The notes: generated from the letters alone by a model not told the origin. A stretch of 64,000 bases of DNA from Manihot esculenta (GCF_001659605.2 NC_035169.2:12439942-12503941); one strand, 5' to 3'. Numbered from the stretch's first letter, positions 1 to 13,372 are shown. Numbers and translations: made by a program.

Positions 1-2083
1 AACTCAACCTGTGCATGCACTGTACATAACATAAATCATAAACATTGATCCCTCTGTGGGATCTCATCAGTGCCCCCAAATGGGTGACATAACATATGTT
101 GAGTTGGTTTGCATAAACGACATAAAATATCCAAGATCATGTATTAAAAGGGATAGCAACATTCTATGGTCAAGCACATCTCTAACATCCATAAACATCA
201 TCTCATTACATCTCTAAACTGCACTTTTACATTACATTATAATCATTTATCATGTCCACACTAACTATTACATAAACAAAACTTCATTACTCTATCCGGA
301 CTCCTGCTCTATCCTGTACCTGCAAGCCTGGGGGTAAGGGAGAGGGGTGAGCTAAAAGCTCAGTGAGTAGAACCATAAAACATATTAACACTATGCTCCA
401 ATGAAATGCATCATAACACAGACAATTCACATAAGGGTTGGGTGAACTTGTCACCAATTAGTCCAAGCTAACTCTGTGCCAGGCCGTAGCATGGGGTCTT
501 GGTCTTCCTGTCATAACATACATTACTTACCATTTCCCTAGGGCCTCCTCTGGGCTCCTGGTCTTCGAGTCCCATAACCGTGCCAGGCCGTAGAATGGGG
601 TCCTGGTCTTCCTGTCATGGACTAATTGGGTCATCCAATATTCACCCACATCAACAACAATCGATGCAATGCGGCATATTCGTGAAAACTAATGCAATCA
701 TCCTATTGCATAATCATGATGCATGAAACATGATAAAACATTTAATTTCTCAATTTAAAAGATTAAGTTTAGTTCCACTCACCTCTGGCTGACTCTGACA
801 ACACCGAAGCAGCTGAACTCACTGCTGGGGTCCTCGGTTCCTCGGGTCCGAACCTACACAGGTGGACTCAAATGAGGGACCAAACATACTAGAACATATC
901 TCTAAACTACTCCCCAAAAATCCCCTAAAACATCATGAAACAACCATAGAAAAACATGCAAAGGAGGCCTAGACAGGGCACTTTCGGCGGCAGGTTCGGC
1001 GGCCGAAAGTCCCTCCAGAGCCGAAAGTCAGGCAGGTTCGGCGGCACTTTCGGCGGCCGAAACTCCCAGACAGAGACGAAACTCATGCATGTTCGGCGGC
1101 ACTTTCGGCGGCCGAAACTGCCAGACAGAGATGAAAGTCTCCTTTCGGGGGCAGGCTTCAGCAGCCGAAAGGCTTGCCTCCCCAGCCATGTTCGGCGGCC
1201 GAAAGTCCTTCGGCTGCCGAACCTGGTTTCTGCCAAAGGGCAGAAACTTGGCTCCTTTTGCACATTTCGCCTCCAAACCTTCCAAACATGCATCAAACCT
1301 ATTCTACAACACACAAACACAAGCATACATGTTCCTAGGGGCCTCAAATCATCATAAACCCCATCTACAACACATCAAGCACCCACATTGTTCAAGAACA
1401 CACATTAAACCCATAAACATAACCATAACCTAAACATGCATTCTACCCCCATAGAGCTACTTAAAACTTACTTAAAACATGCAATGAGCTTAAGATCGGC
1501 TCTTACCTCTTGAAGATCGAGAGAGAGACGACCTAAAACTCGGAGGTGGAAGAGATTGGGTTCTTGAACCTCTAAGCTCCAAAACTTTGCTCAAAAGCTC
1601 AAATCTTCAAAACAAAGTTAAAACAAGTGAAAATCTTGAAAGATCTAGAGGAAAAATAGCAAAGATTGGTGAGGGACGGCGGAGAGCTCACCTTGGCCGA
1701 AAATGGGGAAAAAGCTCGCCCGTTTTCGGCTAAGGGACCCTTTTATAGTGGCTGGCCAGGCCACGTTCGGGGGCCGAATGTGCCTCCGCATGCATGCCAT
1801 GTTCGGCGGCCGAACTTGAGGTTCGGCAGCCGAACCTGGACTTCCCTCACTTATGCTTTCGGGGGCCTAAAGCACACCCGCAACGCATGCATGTTCGGCG
1901 GCCGAACCTAGGTTTTCCTCCAAGGTTCTTTTCATGCAAAAACTCATTTCCTTTTTACTTAAAACCATGAAAATCAGTAAATCATTTTATGAAAACATGT
2001 TCCTACCCTACTAGAGGCTTCCGACATCCGAGATTCCACCGGACGGTAGGAATTTCGATACCGGAGTCTAGCCGGGTATTACA
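1..2083 (-). repeat. 3' LTR of A1 (truncated by window start)
   Basis: The copy aligns with the LTR at 7436-9647 from its position 7601 onward, so about 165 bases of U5 lie outside the window. It ends in ...CCGGGTATTACA (TG...CA termini on the minus strand). A TATA box on the minus strand is at 1739-1750. Clusters of TTCGGCGGCCGAA-type dyads are at about 960-1230 (transcribed leader) and 1764-1912 (U3). Two copies of a GCCAGGCCGTAG minisatellite lie near 480-620. Confidence 0.92.
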
Positions 2084-2120
2084 TTCTCCCTCCCTTAAGA
2101 ACATTCGTCCCCGAATGTTC
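2084..2120 (-). promoter_or_regulatory. A1 polypurine tract and adjacent stem-loop
   Basis: Read on the minus strand, AAGGGAGGGAGAA (2084-2096) directly abuts the LTR terminus and fits the plus-strand primer. Just upstream (2099-2120) lies a perfect 9-base stem, GAACATTCG and CGAATGTTC, around a GGGA loop. Confidence 0.85.
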
Positions 2121-2190
2121 CTGAACTAGCACATGCAAGGCATACATATAACAAACACACAAAGCACATAAAACTCACAAGGAACTAACC

Positions 2191-5100
2191 TTAGAAAAGA
2201 TAAGGGTATTGCTGGAGCATGGACTCCCGTGTCTCCCAAGTGCACTCTTCCAGATTGTGGTGGTTCCAAAGGACCTTCACCATCTGGATTTCATTGTTCC
2301 TTAGCTTTCTGATCTGGGTGTCTAGGATCCGTATCGGCTGCTCAACATAGGTGAGATCCTCTTGGATCTCCACATCAGGCTCACTAAGAACCTTGCCCGG
2401 ATCTGACACGAACTTTCTCAACATAGAAACATGGAAAACCGGATGGATTCCTCCCATTGAAGCAGGTAAATCCAGCTTGTACGATACATTCCCAATCTTT
2501 TGCAAGACTTCAAAGGGTCCGATGTACCGTGGAGCCAGCTTACCTTTCTTTCCAAAGCGAACCACTCCTTTCATAGGAGACACCTTGAGCAATACCAGAT
2601 CCCCCTCCTGAAACTCTACTAGTCTTCTGCGGATGTCTGCATAACTCTTCTGTCTGCTTGTAGCAGTCTTGATTCTTTCTCTGATTAAGGGTACCACCCT
2701 GCTGGTGATCTCTACTAGCTTAGGCCCTGCCAAGGCCTTTTCTCCAACTTCTTCCCAGCAAACAGGTGATCTGCACTTCCTTCCATATAAAGCTTCATAT
2801 GGAGCCATCCCGATGCTAGCAAGATGGCTGTTATTGTAGGCAAACTCCACCAAAGGTAGATGCTGCCTCCAAGAACCACCAAAGTCCAGCACACACATTC
2901 TTAGCATATCTTCTATGGTCTGGATGGTCCTCTCTGATTGTCCGTCCGTCTGAGGATGGAAAGCAGTGCTAAAATCCAACCTGGTACCCATGGCATCCTG
3001 CAGACTCCGCCAAAATCTGGAGGTGAACTGGGGTCCTCTATCTGACACTATAGAAACAGGAACCCCATGCAGTTTGACGATCTCATCAACGTACACCTGC
3101 GCCAACTTGTCCACAGAATAGCCACTCTTGACAGGGATGAAGTGAGCAGATTTGGTGAGTCTGTCCACAATCACCCATATGGAGTCCAATCTGTTGGACG
3201 TCACCGGTAACCCTACTACGAAGTCCATAGCTATATTCTCCCATTTCCACTCTAGAATAGGTAGCGGGTTAAGCATTCCAGCCGGCTTCTGATATTCCAG
3301 CTTCACCCTCTGACATACTTCGCAGGCTGACACAAACTGTGCCACTTCTCTCTTCATAGCTGGCCACCAATAAACTTTCTTTAGATCTTGATACATCTTG
3401 GTGGCTCCGGGGTGAACGCTGTATCTTGCATTATGAGCCTCTCTCATAATGTCTCCTTTTAGCCCTATGTCATCTGTTACACATAAACGACTCCCATAGC
3501 GGAGGATCCCCTTGTTGTCGAATCTGAACTCGCTGTCCTTGCCTGACTGAACAGTCCTGGCAATCTTCACTAACTCTGGGTCCTCATGCTGTTTCTGAGC
3601 CACTTGCTCCAGAAACACTGGTGTCACTCTCATCTGGGCCACTAAAGCACCTGTACCAGACAACTCCAACTGTAGACCTTCATCAATGAGCTTGTAAAAC
3701 TCCTTCACCACTGGTCTCCTCTCTGCCGTGATGTGGGATAGACTGCCTAGTGACTTCCGGCTTAGGGCGTCTGCCACGACATTCGCCTTACCCGGATGAT
3801 ACTGAATCTTGCAATCATAGTCACTCAGCAGCTCTACCCATCTCCTCTGTCTCAAGTTCAAATCTCTTTGACTCAGGATGTACTGCAGGCTTTTATGATT
3901 GTAAAGATCTCACATTTTACCCCATAGAGGTAGTGCCTCCACATCTTGAGTGCAAAGATTACTGCTGCCATCTCTAGGTTATGCGTGGGGTAATTCAACT
4001 CATGCTTTTTCAGCTGCCTAGAAGCATAAGCAATTACCCTTTCATTCTGCATTAGTACACAACCCAATCCCACTCGGGATGCATCACAGAACACTGTGAA
4101 GTCCTCATTGCTAGCTGGCAGAGCTAGCACTGGTGCTGAAGTCAACCTCTTCTTAAGCTCTTCAAAACTCTCTTCGCACTGGTCAGTCCACATGAACTTC
4201 TGATTCTTCCTGGTCAGTCTGGTCAGAGGAGCTGCTATTTTCGAGAAGTCCTGAATGAACCTCCTGTAGTAACCTGCCAAACCCAAGAAACTTCTAATCT
4301 CTGTCACTGAAGTGGGTCTAGGCCAGTTAGCCACAGCTTCTACCTTCTTGGGGTCCACCTCTATCCCGTTCTCTGACACTACATGCCCCAAGAATGAAAT
4401 GCTCCTCAGCCAGAACTCACACTTAGAGAACTTGGCATACAAACCATGTTCCCTCAAGGTCTGCAGAACCAACCTCAGATGATGGGCATGCTCCACTGCA
4501 TTCCTGGAATACACCAAGATATCATCTATGAAGACAATAACGAAGTGATCCAGGTACTGGCTAAACACTCTGTTCATGAGGTCCATGAATGTTGCAGGGG
4601 CGTTAGTTAACCCGAACGGCATCACAAGGAACTCAAAATGCCCATATCTGGTCCTGAAAGCTGTCTTTGGCACATCTTCTTCTCTGATCCTCAGCTGATG
4701 ATACCTAGATCTCAAATCTATTTTAGAGAAGCAACCCGCTCCTGCTAGCTGGTCGAATAGATCGTCGATCCTTGGCAATGGGTACTTGTTCTTGGTAGTG
4801 ACTTTGTTCAACTGCCTGTAGTCGATACAAAGTCTAAGGGATCCATCCTTCTTTCTCACAAACAAAACTGGAGCACCCCAGGGTGAGGTACTCGGTCGGA
4901 TGAAGCCCTTGTCTACCAGTTCCTGTAACTGCTCCTTCAACTCTTTCAATTCTGCTGGCGCCATCCTGTAGGGAGGGATAGAGATCGGTCGGGTTCCAGG
5001 CATCAGTTCTATCTCGAACTCTATCTCCCTAGCAGGTGGTAAACCTGGCAGTTCGTCTGGGAACACATCTAAGAACTCTCTAACCACTGGCACCGAGGCG

Positions 5101-7178
5101 GGCTCTCTAACCTGACTGCTAAGCTCTCTCACATGAGCCAAATACCCTGACATCCCCTCCTGAGCAACCTACGAGCCTGAAGAGCTGATATAAGACCTCT
5201 AGGTGTACCCCTCCTGTCTCCTCTGAAGATAACCTCAGACCCATCCTGACCTCTGAACCTAACTACCTTGTCCCTGCAGTCCAAGGTAGCACAATGGGTA
5301 GATAACCAGTCCATCCCTAGAATGACGTCAAAATCTGTCAAATCTAGAACCACTAGGTCGGCGGACAAGCATCTTCCCTCAACAAACACAGGACTACACT
5401 GGCAGACTGACTCTGCCACTGATGGATCACACTTGGGTCCACTGACCCAGAGGGGATACTCTAACCCAGAAGTCATCAGACCCAACCTCCCCACGGCTCT
5501 CGGAGCAATAAAAGAATGAGATGCACCAGGGTCCATCAAGGCATACACATCTGAACAACCAATGATTAAGTTACCTGCCACCACGGTGTTAGATGCATCT
5601 GCCTCCTGCTGTGTTATTGTGAAGATCCGTGCTGGAGCTGATGGACCTTCACCTCTGAAACCCGCTGAAGAAGAGGTTGCCCCTCTCCCTCTGCCTCTGC
5701 CACTGGCCTGAGTCATAGCTGGAGCTGCTGGCTGCGCTACACTGCCTGAAGCTGTCTGCTGGGACTGAGCCATCGGGACTGCTCTTGGACATTCTCGAGC
5801 CATATGCCCCTCCTGACCGCATTTGAAGCAGGCGTTCGTCCCAAACCGACATACTCCCTTGTGTGGCTTACCACACCTCGCACAAACTGCATTATCCGCA
5901 CCAGAGCTTGAGCCACTTCCAAATCCCAGACTAGACTTAACCTTGTTCCAGAACTTGTTCTTCTTACCCTTGGGCTTACCCCATCTCTTACTGCCTGAAG
6001 CTGCTGCACTCAGGGTAGAGGGATCTAACCTTCCCCCACCCGGAGTTTTAGGACCAGAAGGCTGTGCCACTGCCTGCTTAACTGTCCCCTGAACGATGGC
6101 ACTGGCCTCCATTTTCCTGGCCATATCTACTATGACATGGAAGCTCTCCCTGTCCACTGACTGAATCAAGGAGGAATACCTGGAATGGAGTTTCATGACA
6201 TACCTCATTGACCTCTTCGAATCTGTATCCAGACTCTGCCCAGCAAAAGGCAACAGCTCCAAGAATCTGTCGGTGTACTCCTCTACACTCATTTCATCCG
6301 TCTGCCTCAACTGTTCAAACTCTATCATCTTCAGCTCCCTTGAACTATCGGGAAAAGCCCATCCTGCAAACTCGTTTGCAAACTCCTCCCAAGACATGCT
6401 GTCCACTCTCGGGTTCACATAATTCTTGAACCATTCTCTTGCCTTCTTGCACTTAAGCGTGAACCCAGCCATCTGTATGGCTCTACTCTCATCAGCCCCA
6501 ATCTCATCTGTGATCACCTTAACCCTTTCAAGATACACGGTCGTCCCCTTTTTCATACTGAGGAGCACCCAGTTTCATGTAATCGGTCATCTTGACCTTG
6601 CTCCCACTGGCTGAGCTAGGTCTAGAAGGTTGAGTAACTGGGGCTGCTGGTTCTGTAGGTGGTGGAGATGGTGCAACATTTTCTGAGGTAGGGTTTGTTG
6701 GATTTGGATAGTAGGGTGGAGATGGATACATTGGGTACTGTGAGTATGGTGGGTAGTAAGGTGGGTATGGAATCTGTGAGGGATAAGGGGTAAAGCTAAG
6801 GTAATCCGATGTACCTCCCATCGAATACCCGGGGTGTTGTGAGAAGTGTGGGTAGTGGGGTGTCTGAACAAATCCCGAGGCCTGAGTGCCTCCTTGGGAC
6901 TCTCTCATACCTTCCTCTGACATACTAACTCCCAAACTGCCATCCCTCCTCTGCTCTACATCCATATCATCCCCCATGCCCTCTAACATTCCTCCCTGAA
7001 CTGTTCCCCTCACTGATCTGCTTCTACCCAGATCTAGAGACCTTCTAGGGTCTCTTACTGCTCTTTCTCGGTTAGACCTACTAGACATTGCCCTAGGCAA
7101 TGTAGGAGGACGGGCGCTCATGCCCTCATCCTCAGGTGGCACTCCAGTCAATCGTGCAGATCGACGAGTTCTTCTCAT
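2191..7178 (-). pseudogene. A1 Gag-Pol polyprotein, frameshifted Tekay copy
   Basis: This would encode a polyprotein of about 1660 residues with Gag, CCHC knuckle, protease, reverse transcriptase, RNase H, integrase and chromodomain, in the order seen intact in element C. I take the ATG at 7178 because it matches the C start ([12 protein letters not shown]). Three indels break the frame relative to A2 and C. A 5-base deletion sits near 6540, just before the capsid-like VYLERVKVI segment. A one-base loss near 5150 lies between protease and reverse transcriptase. A one-base loss near 3900 lies at the RNase H to integrase linker ([10 protein letters not shown] in A2). The fragments keep the CCHC knuckle, the protease motif DPGASHSF, the RT motif FIDDILVYS and the integrase, whose last fragment ends in the chromodomain tail [15 protein letters not shown]. 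The copy cannot make a full polyprotein unless it frameshifts three times. Confidence 0.93.
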
Positions 7179-7435
7179 CCTGTTTTCTGAAAAACAGCAC
7201 ATAACAAACAAACATTAGCATAATATGGTTCATGTGGGCACACATGAACTCGCATCACGTACATATCATAAATGCACATGCATATTATCATGGCATTTCA
7301 CATCATCATACAAGGCAGGACTCCACATCCTATCCTAGTGGACATGATCTTTCCTATTGTGCTTGACCTTCTATAACATCTATGAACCCGACACTCTAGG
7401 TCCGACCATATGAACCAAGGGCTCTGATACCACTC
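7179..7435 (-). other. A1 untranslated leader between LTR and gag
   Basis: No ORF is seen. On the minus strand the segment begins with the primer-binding site and ends with TGCTGTTTTTCAG just before AAAACAGG-ATG, a good 3' splice-site match that recurs in all related elements here. Confidence 0.7.
7421..7432 (-). promoter_or_regulatory. A1 primer-binding site (initiator tRNA-Met)
   Basis: The minus strand reads TGGTATCAGAGC, complementary to the 3' end of plant initiator tRNA-Met, three bases from the LTR end at 7436. Confidence 0.93.
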
Positions 7436-8419
7436 TATAACGACCCGAAAATCGGACCGCTACCGGTGCTAGGATCCGGATCGGCTTAAGGCCGCCGGGA
7501 CCCGTAGCAAGCCTGACATATAACCTACAAACCTGTATAATCCCATACATGATCAACAACATACATAAAATTAAAAACTTTTCTTTCCATTCATACACCA
7601 AACTCAACCTGTGCATGCACTGTACATAACATAAATCATAAACATTGATCCCTCTGTGGGATCTCATCAGTGCCCCCAAATGGGTGACATAACATATGTT
7701 GAGTTGGTTTGCATAAACGACATAAAATATCCAAGATCATGTATTAAAAGGGATAGCAACATTCTATGGTCAAGCACATCTCTAACATCCATAAACATCA
7801 TCTCATTACATCTCTAAACTGCACTTTTACATTACATTATAATCATTTATCATGTCCACACTAACTATTACATAAACAAAACTTCATTACTCTATCCGGA
7901 CTCCTGCTCTATCCTGTACCTGCAAGCCTGGGGGTAAGGGAGAGGGGTGAGCTAAAAGCTTAGTGAGTAGAACCATAAAACATATTAACACTATGCTCCA
8001 ATGAAATGCATCATAACACAGACAATTCACATAAGGGTTGGGTGAACTTGTCACCAATTAGTCCAAGCTAACTCTGTGCCAGGCCGTAGCATGGGGTCTT
8101 GGTCTTCCTGTCATAACATACATTACTTACCATTTCCCCAGAGCCTCCTCTGGGCTCCTGGTCTTCGAGTCCCATAATCGTGCCAGGCCGTAGAATGGGG
8201 TCCTGGTCTTTCCTTACTCTGTGCCAGGCCGTAGAATGGGGTCCTGGTCTTCCTGTCATGGACTAATTGGGTCATCCAATATTCACCCACATCAACAACA
8301 ATCGATGCAATGCGGCATATTCGTGAAAACTAATGCAATCATCCTATTGCATAATCATGATGCATGAAACATGATAAAACATTTAATTTCTCAATTTAAA
8401 AGATTAAGTTTAGTTCCAC

Positions 8420-8426
8420 TCACCTC
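8420..8426 (-). other. Splice-donor-like site in A1 leader
   Basis: On the minus strand CCAGAG^GTGAGTGG is a near-consensus 5' splice site, kept at the same LTR position in A2, C, D, E and N. It is inferred only; nothing here shows that it is used. Confidence 0.4.
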
Positions 8427-8625
8427 TGGCTGACTCTGACAACACCGAAGCAGCTGAACTCACTGCTGGGGTCCTCGGTTCCTCGGGTCCGAACCTACAC
8501 AGGTGGACTCAAATGAGGGACCAAACATACTAGAACATATCTCTAAACTACTCCCCAAAAATCCCCTAAAACATCATGAAACAACCATAGAAAAACATGC
8601 AAAGGAGGCCTAGACAGGGCACTTT

Positions 8626-8767
8626 CGGCGGCAGGTTCGGCGGCACTTTCGGCGGCCGAAACTCCCAGACAGAGATGAAAGTCTCCTTTCGGGGGCAGGC
8701 TTCTGCAGCCGAAAGGCTTGCCTCCCCAGCCATGTTCGGCGGCCGAAAGTCCTTCGGCTGCCGAACC
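8626..8767 (-). repeat. Leader dyad cluster, TTCGG-N3-CCGAA type
   Basis: Several 13-base dyads with arms TTCGG and CCGAA and spacers CGG or CTG, with related half sites and GACAGAGA spacers. The cluster is downstream of the TATA box, so it would be transcribed. A second cluster in the same LTR (9307-9475) is upstream of the TATA box. Confidence 0.85.
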
Positions 8768-9282
8768 TGGTTTCTGCCAAAGGGCAGAAACTTGGCTCCT
8801 TTTGCACATTTCGCCTCCAAACCTTCCAAACATGCATCAAACCTATTCTACAACACACAAACACAAGCATACATGTTCCTAGGGGCCTCAAATCATCATA
8901 AACCCCATCTACAACACATCAAGCACCCACATTGTTCAAGAACACTCATTAAACCCATAAACATAACCATAACCTAAACATGCATTCTACCCCCATAGAT
9001 CTACTTAAAACTTACTTAAAACATGCAATGAGCTTAAGATCGGCTCTTACCTCTTGAAGATCGAGAGAGAGACGACCTAAAACTCGGAGGTGGAAGAGAT
9101 TGGGTTCTTGAACCTCTAAGCTCCAAAACTTTGCTCAAAAGCTCAAATCTTCAAAACAAAGTTAAAACAAGTGAAAATCTTGAAAGATCTAGAGGAAAAA
9201 TAGCAAAGATTGGTGAGGGACGGCGGAGAGCTCACCTTGGCCGAAAAAGGGGAAAAAGCTCGCCCGTTTTCGGCTAAGGGAC

Positions 9283-9294
9283 CCTTTTATAGTG
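9283..9294 (-). promoter_or_regulatory. TATA box of A1 5' LTR promoter
   Basis: The minus strand reads CACTATAAAAGG about 360 bases inside the U3 end. Transcription should start about 30 bases further, near 9255, giving a long R-U5 leader. Confidence 0.75.
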
Positions 9295-9647
9295 GCTGGC
9301 CAGGCCACGTTCGGGGGCCGAATATGCCTCCGCATGCATGCCATGTTCGGCGGCCGAACTTGAGGATCGGCAGCCGAACCTGGACTTCCCTCACTTATGC
9401 TTTCGGGGGCCTAAAGCACACCCGCAACGCATGCATGTTCGGCGGCCGAACTTGCGGTTCAGCGGCCGAACCTGGGTTTTCCTCCAAGGTTCTTTTCATG
9501 CAAAAACTCATTTCCTTTTTACTTAAAACCATGAAAATCATTAAATCATTTTATGAAAACATGTTCCTACCCTACTAGAGGCTTCCGACATCCGAGATTC
9601 CACCGGACGGTAGGAATTCCGATACCGGAGTCTAGCCGGGTATTACA

Positions 9648-9684
9648 TTCTCCCTCCCTTAAGAACATTCGTCCCCGAATGTTC
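9648..9684 (-). promoter_or_regulatory. A2 polypurine tract and adjacent stem-loop
   Basis: Purine tract at 9648-9660 abuts the LTR. The GAACATTCG / CGAATGTTC stem with GGGA loop lies at 9663-9684. Confidence 0.85.
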
Positions 9685-9754
9685 CTCAACTAGCACATGC
9701 AAGGCATACATATAACAAACACACAAAGCACATAAAACTCACAAGGAACTAACC

Positions 9755-12700
9755 TTAGAAAAGATAAGGGTATTGCTGGAGCATGGACTCCCGTGTCTCC
9801 CAAGTGCACTCTTCCAGATTGTGGTGGTTCCAAAGGACCTTCACCATCGGGATTTCCTTGTTCCTTAGCTTTCTGATCTGGGTGTCTAGGATCCGTATCG
9901 GCTGCTCAACATAGGTGAGATCCTCTTGGATCTCCACATCAGGCTCACTAAGAACCTTGCCCGGATCTGACACGAACTTTCTCAACATAGAAACATGGAA
10001 AACCGGATGGATTCTTCCCATTGAAGCAGGTAAATCCAGCTTGTACGATACATTCCCAATCTTTTGCAAGACTTCAAAGGGTCCGATGTACCGTGGAGCC
10101 AGCTTACCTTTCTTTCCAAAGCGAACCACTCCTTTCATAGGAGACACCTTGAGCAATACCAGATCCCCCTCCTGAAACTCTACTAGTCTTCTGCGGATGT
10201 CTGCATAACTCTTCTGTCTACTTGTAGCAGTCTTGATTCTTTCTCTGATTAAGGGTACCACCCTGCTGGTGATCTCTACTAGCTTAGGCCCTGCCAAGGC
10301 CTTTTCTCCAACTTCTTCCCAGCAAACAGGTGATCTGCACTTCCTTCCATATAAAGCTTCATATGGAGCCATCCCGATGCTAGCATGATGGCTGTTATTG
10401 TAAGCAAACTCCACCAAAGGTAGATGCTGCCTCCAAGAACCGCCAAAGTCCAGCACACACATTCTTAGCATATCTTCTATGGTCTGGATGGTCCTCTCTG
10501 ATTGTCCGTCCGTCTGAGGATGGAAAGCAGTGCTAAAATCCAACCTGGTACCCATGGCATCCTGCAGACTCCGCCAAAATCTAGAGGTGAACTGGGGTCC
10601 TCTATCTGACACTATAGAAACAGGAACCCTATGCAGTCTGACGATCTCATCAACGTACACCTGCGCCAACTTGTCCACAGAATAGCCACTCTTGACAGGG
10701 ATGAAGTGAGCAGATTTGGTGAGTCTGTCCACAATCACCCATATGGAGTCCAATCTGTTGGACGTCACCGGTAACCCTACTACGAAGTCCATAGCTATAT
10801 TCTCCCATTTCCACTCTAGAATAGGTAGCGGGTTAAGCATTCCAGCCGGCTTCTGATATTCCAGCTTCACCCTTTGACATACTTCGCAGGCTGACACAAA
10901 CTATGCCACTTCTCTCTTCATAGCTGGCCACCAATAAACTTTCTTTAGATCTTGATACATCTTGGTGGCTCCGGGGTGAACGCTGTATCTTGCATTATGA
11001 GCCTCTCTCATAATGTCTCCTTTTAGCCCTATGTCATCTGGTACACATAAACGACTCCCATAGAGGAGGATCCCCTTGTTGTCGAATCTGAACTCGCTGT
11101 CCTTGCCTGACTGAACAGTCCTGGCAACCTTCACTAACTCTGGGTCCTCATGCTGTTTCTGAGCCACTTGCTCCAGAAACACTGGTGTCACTCTCATCTG
11201 GGCCACTAAAGCACCTGTACCAGACAACTCCAACTGTAGACCTTCATCAATGAGCTTGTAAAACTCCTTCACCACTGGTCTCCTCTCTGCCGTGATGTGG
11301 GATAGACTGCCTAGTGACTTCCGGCTTAGGGTGTCTGCCACGACATTCGCCTTACCCGGATGATACTGAATCTTGCAATCATAGTCACTCAGCAGCTCTA
11401 CCCATCTCCTCTGTCTCAAGTTCAAATCTCTTTGACTCAGGATGTACTGCAGGCTTTTATGATTTGTAAAGATCTCACATTTTACCCCATAGAGGTAGTG
11501 CCTCCACATCTTGAGTGCAAAGATTACTGCTGCCATCTCTAGGTCATGCGTGGGGCAATTCAACTCATGCTTTTTCAGCTGTCTAGAAGCATAAGCAATT
11601 ACCCTTTCATTCTTCATTAGTACACAACCCAATCCCACTTGGGATGCATCACAGAACACTGTGAAGTCCTCATTGCTAGCTGGCAGAGCTAGCACTGGTG
11701 TTGAATTCAACCTCTTCTTAAGCTCTTCAAAACTCTCTTCGCACTGGTCAGTTCACATGAACTTTTGATTCTTCCTGGTCAGTCTGGTCAGAGGAGCTGC
11801 TATTTTCGAGAAGTCCTGAATGAACCTCCTGTAGTAACCTGCCAAACCCAAGAAACTTCTAATCTTTGTCACTGAAGTGGGTCTAGGCTAGTTAGCCATA
11901 GCTTCTTCCTTCTTGGGGTCCACCTCTATCCCATTCTCTGACACTACATTCCCCAAGAATGAAATGCTCCTCAGCCAGAACTCACACTTAGAGAACTTGG
12001 CATACAAACCATGTTCCCTCAAGGTCTGCAGAACCAACCTCAGATGATGGGCATGCTCCTCTACATTCCTAGAATACACCAAGATATCATCTATGAAGAC
12101 AATAATGAAGTGATCCAGGTACTGGCTAAACACTCTGTTCATGAGGTCCATGAATACTGCAGGGGCGTTAGTTAACCCGAACGGCATCACAAGGAACTCA
12201 AAATGCCCATATCTGGTCCTGAAAGCTGTCTTTGGCACATCTTCTTCTCTGATCCTCAGCTGATGATACCCAGATCTCAGATCTATTTTAGAGAAGCAAC
12301 CCGCTCCTGCTAGCTGGTCGAATAGATTGTCGATCCTTGGCAATGGGTACTTGTTCTTGGTAGTGACTTTGTTCAACTGCCTGTAGTCGATACAAAGTCT
12401 AAGGGATCCATCCTTCTTTCTCACAAATAAAACTGGAGCACCCCAGGGTGAGGTACTCGGTCGGATGAAGCCCTTGTCTACCAGTTCCTGTAACTGCTCC
12501 TTCAACTCTTTCAATTCTGCTGGCGCCATCCTGTAGGGAGGGATAGAGATCGGTTGGGTTCCAGGCATCAGTTCTATCTCGAACTCTATCTCCCTAGCAG
12601 GTGGTAAACCTGGCAGTTCGTCTGGAAACACATCTAAGAACTCTCTAACCACTGGCACCGAGGCGGGCTCTCTAACCTGACTGCTAAGCTCTCTCATATG

Positions 12701-13372
12701 AGCCAAATACCCCTGACATCCCCTCCTGAGCAACCTACGAGCCTGAAGAGCTGATATCAGACCTCTAGGTGTACCCCTCCTGTCTCCTCTGAAGATAACC
12801 TCAGACCCATCCTGACCTCTGAACCTGACTACCTTGTCCCTGCAGTCCAAGGTAGCACAATGGGTAGATAACCAGTCCATCCCTAGAATGACGTCAAAAT
12901 CTGTCAAATCTACAACCACTAGGTCAGCGGACAAGCATCTTCCCTCAACAAACACAGGACTACACTTGCAGACTGACTCTGCCACTGATGGATCACACTT
13001 GGGTCCACTGACCCAGAGGGGACACTCTAACCCAGAAGTCATCAGACCCAACCTCCCCACGGCTCTCGGAGCAATAAAAGAATGAGATGCACCAGGGTCC
13101 ATCAAGGCATACACATCTGAACAACCAATGATTAAGTTACCTGCCACCACGGTGTTAGATGCATCTCCCTCCTGCTGTGTCATTGTGAAGATCCGTGCTG
13201 GAGCTGATGGACCTTCACCTCTGAAACCCGCTGAAGAAGAGGCTGCCCCTCTCCCTCTGCCTCTGCCACTGGCCTGAGTCATGGCTGGAGATGCTGGCTG
13301 CACTACACTGCCTGAAGCTGTCTGCTGGGACTGAGCCATCGGGACTGCTCTTGGACATTCTCGAGCCATATG
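9755..13372 (-). pseudogene. A2 Gag-Pol polyprotein, 3' part (zinc knuckle to chromodomain)
   Basis: This part runs from the knuckle tail [10 protein letters not shown] through protease (DPGASHSF), reverse transcriptase (FIDDILVYS), RNase H (FCDAS), integrase (HHCC zinc motif and DDE core) to the chromodomain tail. It is cut at its 5' side by element N at 13378. Three nonsense codons break it: a Trp codon to TAG at 11888-11890, a Trp codon to TGA at 11753-11755 and a Gln codon to TAG at 10901-10903. All are C-to-T or G-to-A changes compared with A1 and C. Unlike A1, I see no frameshift here, so the two tandem copies were inactivated in different ways. Confidence 0.92.

Larger units (their letters stand above)
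7436..9647 (-). repeat. Shared LTR (5' LTR of A1, 3' LTR of A2)
   Basis: The LTR is 2212 bases. The plus-strand left end is TATAACG instead of the TGTAACG in the sister LTR, so one terminal base has mutated; the right end is ...GTATTACA. Compared with LTR 1 it lacks part of the dyad cluster near 8630-8670. It has one more minisatellite unit (near 8215-8255). It carries every LTR landmark, including the U5 stem at 7482-7494. Confidence 0.92.

Noticed and set aside
925..1433. Overlapping frames rich in FGGR, RRPK and SAAE on both strands (also 8543-8977, 23006-23502, 45316-45744, 52981-53409, 55140-55340, 60062-60622)
   Set aside because: They come from translating the TTCGGCGGCCGAA repeats in the LTR; no start, conservation or family supports them.
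2351..2611. Frames antisense to pol (also 5268-5519, 9915-10175, 49643-49867 and others)
   Set aside because: They are shadows of the gag-pol frame and recur only because the elements are copies.
7421..7432. tRNA gene
   Set aside because: Only the 12-base primer-binding complement of initiator tRNA-Met is present here and at the other sites.
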